A stretch of DNA of 5,237 nt. Origin: Hyphomicrobiaceae bacterium UBA2767. GTDB taxonomy: Bacteria > Pseudomonadota > Alphaproteobacteria > Rhizobiales > Methyloligellaceae. The stretch is taken from NCBI GenBank assembly GCA_002352635.1, contig DEIT01000222.1, positions 7,861 to 13,097 on the forward strand, written 5' to 3'. Below the pieces are notes generated by a model. It ran no database searches and was not told the DNA's origin. It worked only from the letters and a program-made list of their open reading frames with translations. The stretch's first letter is position 1; every line of letters starts with the position of its first letter. A program made the position numbers and the translations under genes. Below, one piece after another: positions 1 through 5,237 of this stretch.

Positions 1-1
1 G

Positions 2-3000
2 CTTGCCTTCGTGCTGATCATTGCGATGGGCGCATCCGCCTATGTGTCGATTCCCAAAGAGTCCGAACCCGACATTCCGATCCCCATGATCTATGTCTCC
101 ATGACCCATGAAGGCATTTCTCCTGAAGACGCGGAACGGCTGCTCGCGCGGCCCATGGAGAAAGAACTTCAGTCGATCGAAGGTCTGAAGGAGATGCGGG
201 CTACAGCCGGAGAAGGCTACGCATCCGTTACGCTTGAGTTCGACGCCGGGTTCGATGCGGACCAGGCGTTGCTGGACGTGCGCGAGAAGGTCGACCTCGG
301 CAAGGCGGAATTACCACCCGATACAGACGAGCCCCGGGTACAGGAAATCAATGTCGCGCTTTTTCCGGTTTTGACGGTTGCGCTGGCCGGTGACGTGCCC
401 GAGCGCACACTGGTTCGGCTCGCACGCGATCTGAAGGACAAGCTGGAGACACTCGGCGGCGTGCTTGAGGTTGATATCGGCGGTGACCGCGAGAGCGTTC
501 TGGAAGTTATCGTCGATCCGACGGTGCTGGAGACCTACAACCTGTCCTTTGCCGATGTTGTGAACTCGGTGCAACGCAACAACCAGCTGGTGGCTGCAGG
601 CGCGCTCGAGAGCAGTGCCGGGCGAATGGTCATCAAGGTGCCCGGCGTTATCGAGGAAATCGACGATATCCTCAATCTTCCGGTCAAGACGGTCGGAGAC
701 ACGGTTGTCAAGTTTCAGGACGTTGCCTCCATCCACCGGACATTCAAGGACCCCCAGGGATTTGCTCGTGTCGGCGCGCAGCCCGGCCTCGTTCTGGAAG
801 TGAAAAAGCGTGTCGGCGCCAACATCATCGAAACCATCGAAGAGGTGCGCGGCATCGTCAAGGCGGAGCAAGCCGCCTGGCCCTCGGGGGTTCAGGTCAC
901 CTTCATGCAGGACAAGTCCGAGCAGATTCGCACCATGCTCGGTGATCTGGAGAACAATGTTCTCACCGCCATCATGCTGGTGATGATCGTAATCGTTGCC
1001 GCCATGGGGCCGCGACCGGCAATTCTGGTCGGGCTTGCCATTCCGGGCTCGTTCCTTGCCGGCATTCTGTTTCTCAACACCATGGGCTTCACGCTCAATA
1101 TCGTTGTTCTGTTCAGCCTCATACTGGTTGTCGGAATGCTCGTGGACGGCGCCATCGTTACCACGGAACTCGCAGACCGCCGGATGGCGGAGGGCAAAGA
1201 GCGCAAACAGGCCTATGCGGAAGCGGCCAAGCGTATGTCCTGGCCGATCATCGCCTCTACAGCGACAACCCTCGCCGTGTTTGTGCCGTTGCTGTTCTGG
1301 CCGGGCATTGTCGGCGAGTTCATGAAATTCCTGCCCATCACGGTGTTGGTGACCCTTACTGCATCGCTGGCGATGGCTCTCATCTTCATTCCCGTACTCG
1401 GCGGCATTCTTGGCGGCAAGAACACGGCCGACGGCAAGATGCTGGAAACCATCAAGGCGGCGGAAAGCGGCGACATCGACAAGATCGGCGGAGCGTCCGG
1501 TACCTATCTCCGGGTCCTGAAGCGTCTCCTCGCTCATCCCGGTAAAGTGCTCGGCGCGACCGTGGTGCTGCTGATCGCTACCTATGCCGCCTTTGGTGCC
1601 TTCGGACGTGGCGTTGAATTCTTTCCCGATGTCGAACCGGATTTGGCGCAGGTGCAGATCCGTGCCCGTGGCGACATGTCGGTCAAGGAGATGGATGCTC
1701 TCGTGCGCCAGGTTGAAACACGCCTTGTCGGGCTGCCCCACCTGGAAACCGTTTACGCTCGCACAATGGGTCCAGGTCAGCGCCAGTCGCAAAACGACAT
1801 GCCAGAAGACGTGATTGGCGTTGTTCAGTTCGAGTTCGACAATTGGCGCATCCGGCCGCCGGCGTCGGAGATACTGCAAAAGATCCGCGCCCGGACATCG
1901 GATATTCCCGGCGTGATCGTTGAGGTACGCAAACAGGAAAGCGGACCTTCAGGGGGCAAACCGGTTCAGATCCAGGTGAGCTCGCGCGATACCGCGCTGA
2001 TGCCCGGTGCCGTTGAAAAGCTGCGCTCTGTGATGCGCGATATTGGTGGCTTTGTGGATGTGCAGGACAGCCGTCCCCTGCCCGGCATCGAATGGCGGCT
2101 CAAGGTTGATCGTGAGAAGGCCGCGCGCAACGGCGCCGATATCGCTCTATTGGGGGATGCGGTCAAATTGCTCACAAACGGACTTCAGCTTGCCGATTAC
2201 CGGCCCGACGACGCCGATGAAGAAGTCGATATCCGTGTACGGTTCCCGCCGTCAGAGCGAAATCTGGAGCAGTTGAAGCGCTTGCGCTTGCCGACGGCCA
2301 AGGGTCAAGTGCCTGTTGGCAATTTCATCACCTTCGTGCCAGCGCAGAAGACCGGGACGCTCAGTCGGACCGATAGCCGCCGCGTGATTACCATTCAGGC
2401 GGACGTGGCCGAGGGAATGCTGGTTGACGATCAGGTCAGGAAACTCAAGGCCGCGGTGCCGAATGCCGGCCTCGATACCGCGATCGATGTACGCTTTAAG
2501 GGCGAGGATGAAGACCAGCGCGAAGCCGCGAACTTCCTGGTCAACGCCTTCGCCATCGCGATTTTTATGATGATCGGAATCCTGGTGACACAGTTCAACA
2601 GCTTCTATCAGGCGGGGCTGGTGCTGAGCGCCATTGTGTTCTCCACCGCCGGTGTGTTTCTGGGGCTTCTGGCTACAAATCAGCCCTTCGGCATCGTTAT
2701 GTGCGGCATCGGGGTCATCGCGCTCTCAGGGATTGTTGTGAACAACAATATCGTCCTGATCGACACCTTCAACGATCTCAAGGCGCGCGGGCTCACGCCC
2801 TTCGACGCCATCATGCGCACGGCCGCACAGCGTATGCGGCCCGTGCTGCTGACCTCCATCACCACCGTGCTGGGTCTGCTGCCGATGGTGTTTGCACTCA
2901 GCATCGATCTCATTGGTCAGGATATCGCGGTTGGAGCACCCTCAACGCAATGGTGGACGCAGCTCTCGAGTTCCATCGCCGGCGGGTTGGCCTTCGCCAC

Positions 3001-3145
3001 CGTCCTGACGCTCGTGTTGACGCCATGCATGCTGATGATGGGCGAGAATGTCTCAGCCTGGGTCCGTACTCGCCGCGGCGGCAAAACGGAAGTGGAGCCC
3101 CCGCGACCGCGCCGGAAGCGGCCGAAACTCAAGGTCGCAGCCTGA
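2..3145 (+). CDS. RND-superfamily efflux permease, N-terminus cut by window edge
   Basis: Inner-membrane proton-driven exporter of the RND (AcrB-like) superfamily, normally a trimer working with a periplasmic adaptor and an outer-membrane channel. The frame is open to the left edge, giving 1047 visible residues. The GTG at 11 lies inside the first membrane helix, so it is not the start; roughly 15-20 residues are missing. Visible order: end of TM1, then the IPKESEPDI segment; first periplasmic porter region to about residue 315; TM2-6 at about 317-473, including VDGAIV (nt 1142-1159) and FWPGIVGEF; TM7 at about 512-535; second periplasmic region, including GPSGGKP; TM8-12 at about 841-1014, including VVNNNIVLID; then a basic Arg/Lys/Pro-rich cytoplasmic tail. 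The duplicated architecture and total length fit the family. The usual Asp-Asp pair of TM4 is Asp-Gly, and the TM10 lysine is Asn. The substrate cannot be told from sequence; drug, lipid or metabolite export are all possible. No adaptor gene is visible. Confidence 0.95.
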   Translation, partial: LAFVLIIAMGASAYVSIPKESEPDIPIPMIYVSMTHEGISPEDAERLLARPMEKELQSIEGLKEMRATAGEGYASVTLEFDAGFDADQALLDVREKVDLGKAELPPDTDEPRVQEINVALFPVLTVALAGDVPERTLVRLARDLKDKLETLGGVLEVDIGGDRESVLEVIVDPTVLETYNLSFADVVNSVQRNNQLVAAGALESSAGRMVIKVPGVIEEIDDILNLPVKTVGDTVVKFQDVASIHRTFKDPQGFARVGAQPGLVLEVKKRVGANIIETIEEVRGIVKAEQAAWPSGVQVTFMQDKSEQIRTMLGDLENNVLTAIMLVMIVIVAAMGPRPAILVGLAIPGSFLAGILFLNTMGFTLNIVVLFSLILVVGMLVDGAIVTTELADRRMAEGKERKQAYAEAAKRMSWPIIASTATTLAVFVPLLFWPGIVGEFMKFLPITVLVTLTASLAMALIFIPVLGGILGGKNTADGKMLETIKAAESGDIDKIGGASGTYLRVLKRLLAHPGKVLGATVVLLIATYAAFGAFGRGVEFFPDVEPDLAQVQIRARGDMSVKEMDALVRQVETRLVGLPHLETVYARTMGPGQRQSQNDMPEDVIGVVQFEFDNWRIRPPASEILQKIRARTSDIPGVIVEVRKQESGPSGGKPVQIQVSSRDTALMPGAVEKLRSVMRDIGGFVDVQDSRPLPGIEWRLKVDREKAARNGADIALLGDAVKLLTNGLQLADYRPDDADEEVDIRVRFPPSERNLEQLKRLRLPTAKGQVPVGNFITFVPAQKTGTLSRTDSRRVITIQADVAEGMLVDDQVRKLKAAVPNAGLDTAIDVRFKGEDEDQREAANFLVNAFAIAIFMMIGILVTQFNSFYQAGLVLSAIVFSTAGVFLGLLATNQPFGIVMCGIGVIALSGIVVNNNIVLIDTFNDLKARGLTPFDAIMRTAAQRMRPVLLTSITTVLGLLPMVFALSIDLIGQDIAVGAPSTQWWTQLSSSIAGGLAFATVLTLVLTPCMLMMGENVSAWVRTRRGGKTEVEPPRPRRKRPKLKVAA

Positions 3146-3151
3146 CAGCTT

Positions 3152-3550
3152 TTACTCCGGCATCTCGACCGGACCCCCGGCCTTCTTCCACCCCGAATAA
3201 CCACTGTCGATGTGGGCGACGGGCCCCAGCCCCATACGCTGAGCCACCTCGGTCGCGAGTGCTGAACGCCAGCCGGAAGCACAATGAAAGACGAACTTCT
3301 TTTCGCCAGCAAAAACGTCCTTGTGATAGGGGCTCGCGGGATCAATCCAGAACTCGAGCATTCCGCGCGGACAATGAAACGATCCGGGAATTTTTCCTTC
3401 ACGCTGCAATTCCCGTACGTCCCTGATATCGACGATGACGACTGCATCGTCGCCGTGCAATTCAATCGCCTCTTCAGCCGAAATCTCCTCGATAACTGTT
3501 TTGGCGTCCTCGACGAGCTGCTTGACCGGCGTTGTAATTTCTTGCGGCAT
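3152..3550 (-). CDS. Single-domain rhodanese-like sulfurtransferase
   Basis: A 132-residue cytoplasmic protein expected to carry sulfur as a persulfide on a catalytic cysteine and pass it to a thiol or cyanide acceptor; the true acceptor is unknown. Visible rhodanese features are a short N-terminal lead (about 1-20), the DIRD motif at 41-44, the GKIPGS turn at 52-57, the active-site loop C90-A-S-G-W-R95-S, and the C-terminal GYSGWKKAGGPV segment (117-128). The six-residue loop from Cys90 to Arg95 fits sulfurtransferases rather than the longer loop of Cdc25-type phosphatases. The PRGMLEFWIDP stretch (61-71) is typical of a widespread proteobacterial subfamily. The ATG at 3550 was chosen because a perfect AGGAGG lies 6 bases upstream; a longer open frame to 3643 would overlap the preceding gene by 73 bases. 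No signal peptide is seen. It follows the DUF218 gene by 20 bases, so the two are probably co-transcribed. Cys60 is an additional cysteine. Confidence 0.93.
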   Translation of the reverse strand: MPQEITTPVKQLVEDAKTVIEEISAEEAIELHGDDAVVIVDIRDVRELQREGKIPGSFHCPRGMLEFWIDPASPYHKDVFAGEKKFVFHCASGWRSALATEVAQRMGLGPVAHIDSGYSGWKKAGGPVEMPE

Positions 3551-3556
3551 CGCGCC

Positions 3557-3562
3557 CCTCCT
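3557..3562 (-). promoter_or_regulatory. Perfect Shine-Dalgarno site of the rhodanese gene
   Basis: On the minus strand the sequence reads AGGAGG within a purine-rich run (GGGGAGGAGGGG), ending 6 bases before the ATG at 3550. It decides the start codon: the longer in-frame open reading frame upstream has no comparable site and overlaps the preceding gene. Confidence 0.85.
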
Positions 3563-3570
3563 CCCCTGTG

Positions 3571-4380
3571 TTATGTCGTTAGAGGTGCGGGAAACAGCGT
3601 CTGTGTCCGCCCCGTCATCCAATAGACAACCAGACCGACCCATTCCCGCACCGCGAGGTCCATTCGGCGCCAGCCTTCAGACGGCCGGTGAAAGAACAGC
3701 CAGATATCCGTCGAGCCACGCGTGCGATAATCAACAGGCCATGGCTCAACCCGGACGCCCGCTGCACGGAAAACGCCCATGGCACGTGGCATGTGATTGG
3801 CTGATGTTATGAGCAGCCAGCGGCTATCCTTCTTATCCTGCTCCATGAGCCCTGCGCTATATTTGGCATTCTGGAACGTGTTTTTTGCCCTGGTCTCAAG
3901 AACAAACCGATCCGGCTTTATGCCAAGGCTTTCAAGCAAATTGGCAGCGCCTTCTGCTTCGCTGGACTTGCTCTTTAGAAATGCACTGGATTCACCGGTC
4001 AGCAAAACCTTTGCATTCGGAAAGCGGTGCGCCAATGCGGCCGCTTCGACCAGACGCTCGCCAGATTCATTGAGGGCAATCGCATCACGGCTTCCCGAAA
4101 CGGACATGTTCTGGGTGCCTCCCAAGACGATGATGCCATCAATGGGAGGACCGCTCGTCACGTCTGCGCGGGCGAACCGCTCCTCCAGCGGCAAAATAAG
4201 GGCGTGACCGGCCGGCGACACACCAATCACCACAAGCAGAATGCCTGCCAGGAGAACGACCCTCCGGCCCATGCGCGCCCAGCGGCTCCACAACATCGCA
4301 GTGCCGATGAGCAGAATAATGAGGACAACACTTGAAGGTTGCAGGATGAACCAGACGACTTTTGAAAGATAAAAAAACAC
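3571..4380 (-). CDS. DUF218 (YdcF/SanA/ElyC-like) membrane-anchored protein
   Basis: A 269-residue envelope protein of the DUF218 family (Pfam PF02698). Relatives ElyC and SanA of E. coli affect cell-envelope and peptidoglycan or lipid-carrier metabolism; YdcF was reported to bind S-adenosylmethionine. The exact reaction is not established. Two membrane helices at about 11-31 and 41-60 precede the soluble domain, the same layout as ElyC. Family motifs visible are IIVLGG (83-88), LLTGES (126-131), ETRAKNTFQNA (162-172), TSANHMPRA (192-200) and the C-terminal REWVGLVVYW (245-254). The domain is probably periplasmic, as the short loop between helices is basic (SRWARMGRR, 32-40) and would stay in the cytoplasm. 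The start is GTG at 4380: an in-frame stop lies just upstream (TGA at 4396-4398 on the minus strand), the next methionine would delete TM1, and only a weak GAAAG sits 12 bases upstream. It ends 20 bases before the rhodanese gene and starts 55 bases after the SRPBCC gene. Confidence 0.92.
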   Translation of the reverse strand: MFFYLSKVVWFILQPSSVVLIILLIGTAMLWSRWARMGRRVVLLAGILLVVIGVSPAGHALILPLEERFARADVTSGPPIDGIIVLGGTQNMSVSGSRDAIALNESGERLVEAAALAHRFPNAKVLLTGESSAFLKSKSSEAEGAANLLESLGIKPDRFVLETRAKNTFQNAKYSAGLMEQDKKDSRWLLITSANHMPRAMGVFRAAGVRVEPWPVDYRTRGSTDIWLFFHRPSEGWRRMDLAVREWVGLVVYWMTGRTQTLFPAPLTT

Positions 4381-4435
4381 GGGTGAAATCTGCTTTCAGA
4401 GGGACTATTGGCTGGGAAGGTTCATTTACCCACAC

Positions 4436-4879
4436 TCATGGGCGTTCGCGAGCGCGTTTTTCTGATTCGCGTTTCAACATCCGGTTCATGGCCTGGAACC
4501 CGGTATCGAGTGCCTTGGCCTGCCGCGAATACATGGCGTCCCCCAGAAGGCCGCGAAACACCTCGAACTGTTCAAAGCGGCAGCGCCCGGTATCTTCAGG
4601 GACAACGCGAAATCCGTGTTCTGAATCAAACAGTCCCAGGAATTTTCTGACACGCCATCTAAACTCAGTTCCCTCATCGACATCGACGATTTCCGGCTCA
4701 AACGATATGGCTTTGCCTCCGGGCGCTCCGATGGTCACATGGATCGTGTTTCCCGGCGCCAGCCCGCCAACCACTTTCATGACCGGATTCCATTCCGCCC
4801 ATCCATCGAGGTCGCTGATCACTTCCCAAACGTCGGACGCGGGCGCGCCGATCCCAATCTCTGTATGCAGTGTCTTCAA
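4436..4879 (-). CDS. SRPBCC (START/Bet v 1-like) ligand-binding protein
   Basis: A 147-residue soluble protein with the fold of the SRPBCC superfamily (polyketide cyclase/START/Bet v 1), which encloses a hydrophobic ligand pocket. The ligand or catalytic activity cannot be inferred here. Visible features are the opening strand and APASDVWEVISDLDGWAEWNP (12-32), where the W..WNP signature is characteristic; the G..L.PG turn (39-43) followed by alternating beta strands to about 107; the FRGLLG linker (108-113); and a long C-terminal helix with the GFQAMNRMLKRESEKR pattern (127-142). Length is normal for a stand-alone domain and there is no signal peptide. The start is TTG at 4879 with GGAG 9 bases upstream; no ATG or GTG occurs in frame before the upstream stop at 4919-4921. 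The gene lies in the same direction as the DUF218 gene 55 bases downstream and could share its transcript. A metabolic link to its neighbours is not evident. Confidence 0.87.
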   Translation of the reverse strand: MKTLHTEIGIGAPASDVWEVISDLDGWAEWNPVMKVVGGLAPGNTIHVTIGAPGGKAISFEPEIVDVDEGTEFRWRVRKFLGLFDSEHGFRVVPEDTGRCRFEQFEVFRGLLGDAMYSRQAKALDTGFQAMNRMLKRESEKRARERP

Positions 4880-4888
4880 GAAGATGCG

Positions 4889-4892
4889 CTCC
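4889..4892 (-). promoter_or_regulatory. Ribosome binding site supporting a TTG start
   Basis: GGAG on the minus strand, 9 bases before the TTG at 4879. It is the only reasonable Shine-Dalgarno match near the beginning of the SRPBCC frame and supports choosing TTG, since no ATG or GTG start is available in frame. Confidence 0.55.
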
Positions 4893-4939
4893 AGAACAAA
4901 TGCACGTACGGATCCAACTCACTATCCGTCATGGGCACA

Positions 4940-4949
4940 GTACCGGTAC
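4940..4949. repeat. Perfect 10-base palindrome in an intergenic region
   Basis: GTACCGGTAC is self-complementary and lies in the 103-base gap between the LprI-like gene and the SRPBCC gene. A second inverted repeat, ACGGAT (4908-4913) and ATCCGT (4924-4929) with a 10-base spacer, lies between it and the SRPBCC start. Neither is followed by a T-run on the minus strand, so they are not a typical intrinsic terminator. They could be an operator or simply chance. Confidence 0.35.
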
Positions 4950-4982
4950 GGGCTGTCTTCCACAACTTCGTGCGCGTGGAGG

Positions 4983-5237
4983 TTACAGACTTCCCAAGGC
5001 ATCCCGCCATGCGCGCAATTGAAGTGCCCGCGCAGCCTTGAGTTCAATGGTGCAAGCGGGTCCGGCGAACTCAGCCTTGTCTTTTGAAAACAGGACATAG
5101 GGTACACGGCAGTCGTCTGACTGATATTTGACCCACAAGGCTTGGGAATTCCTGAGCGTCTCACGCTTCTTAGGCTCCAGCAGCGTCTCAAGCGCGGTAT
5201 ATTCTCTTTGCACAAGTTGGCTCCAGAGAACGAACTC
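4983..5237 (-). CDS. LprI/DUF1311-type protein, C-terminal part (N-terminus beyond window)
   Basis: The minus-strand frame is open through the right edge, leaving 84 visible residues up to a TAA at 4983-4985. The pattern matches the C-terminal half of the LprI/DUF1311 family (the lysozyme-inhibitor LprI fold): LVQREYTALETLL (8-20), then the SQALWVKYQSDDC core (31-43), equivalent to the family's AQ.aW..yRd..C signature, then a second cysteine (PAC, Cys62) 19 residues later, followed by TIELKAARALQLRAW. The two cysteines probably form a disulfide, implying a periplasmic or lipid-anchored protein, but the signal peptide would lie outside the window. The glycine-rich GGS usually found between the cysteines is not present. 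The GTG at 5213 falls inside the domain and is not the start. Family members are mostly uncharacterised; lysozyme inhibition is known only for some. An overlapping frame at 4922-5215 lacks any family motif and was not chosen. Confidence 0.72.
   Translation of the reverse strand, partial: EFVLWSQLVQREYTALETLLEPKKRETLRNSQALWVKYQSDDCRVPYVLFSKDKAEFAGPACTIELKAARALQLRAWRDALGSL

Noticed and set aside
11..13. GTG at 11 as the true start of the RND permease
   Set aside because: The frame is open to the window edge, and residues before and after this codon form the hydrophobic first membrane helix. RND permeases have a short cytoplasmic lead before this helix.
311..1879. A 522-codon open frame on the minus strand inside the RND gene
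   Set aside because: Its translation is rich in His, Gln, Arg and Asp with no recognisable domain or helices, as expected for the antisense of a membrane-protein gene in GC-rich DNA. The plus-strand frame has unmistakable RND motifs throughout.
3146..3190. Possible terminator at the convergent junction (CCGG repeats and a short T-run)
   Set aside because: Only 4-base stems can be drawn, and the T-run (3149-3153 region) precedes rather than follows them on the plus strand. This is not enough to call an intrinsic terminator.
2701..3426. A 241-codon plus-strand frame spanning the RND 3' end and the rhodanese
   Set aside because: It is a His/Arg/Pro-rich shadow frame crossing two well-supported genes on opposite strands, with no motif or ribosome binding site.
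3551..3643. Longer N-terminus for the rhodanese (start at 3643)
   Set aside because: It would overlap the DUF218 gene by 73 bases, and the perfect AGGAGG 6 bases before the ATG at 3550 fixes the shorter start.
4381..4435. Terminator or separate promoter in the 55-base gap between SRPBCC and DUF218
   Set aside because: Only a 3-base stem (CTG-AAAG-CAG) and no convincing -10/-35 pair could be found, so co-transcription remains the simpler reading.
4362..5087. A 241-codon plus-strand frame opposite the SRPBCC gene
   Set aside because: The composition is Ser/Arg/Pro-rich and low in recognisable structure, while the minus strand carries a complete SRPBCC signature.

Overview
The window looks like ordinary chromosomal DNA from a moderately GC-rich proteobacterium. 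Alphaproteobacteria is my best guess, from the style of the RND permease and from the rhodanese subfamily with its PRGMLEFW-type segment. That placement is by recognition only; nothing in the window, such as an rRNA, fixes it.

Layout: the left 60 percent (2-3145, plus strand) is one large RND-superfamily inner-membrane efflux permease. It is complete at its C-terminus and cut at its N-terminus by the window edge. Its stop codon faces, across only 6 bases, the stop codon of a minus-strand cluster that fills the rest of the window. Read in its own direction (right to left), that cluster holds: the C-terminal part of an LprI/DUF1311-type protein (cut by the right edge), a small SRPBCC (START/Bet v 1-like) protein with a TTG start, a two-helix membrane-anchored DUF218 (YdcF/SanA/ElyC-like) protein with a GTG start, and a single-domain rhodanese sulfurtransferase with a perfect AGGAGG ribosome binding site. 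The DUF218 and rhodanese genes are 20 bases apart and almost certainly co-transcribed. The SRPBCC gene, 55 bases upstream, may join them. The LprI-like gene is separated by 103 bases that contain small palindromes.

How the genes work together: the RND pump is independent of the minus-strand genes and would normally pair with a periplasmic adaptor encoded upstream, outside the window. The minus-strand genes mix envelope proteins (DUF218, LprI-like) with soluble ones (rhodanese, SRPBCC), and I see no clear shared pathway. I found no mobile element, CRISPR array, RNA gene or strong intrinsic terminator, and no convincing new system. The points worth a second look are the altered proton-relay residues in the pump, the very tight convergent junction, the uneven translation signals in the DUF218-rhodanese pair, and an extra cysteine in the rhodanese.
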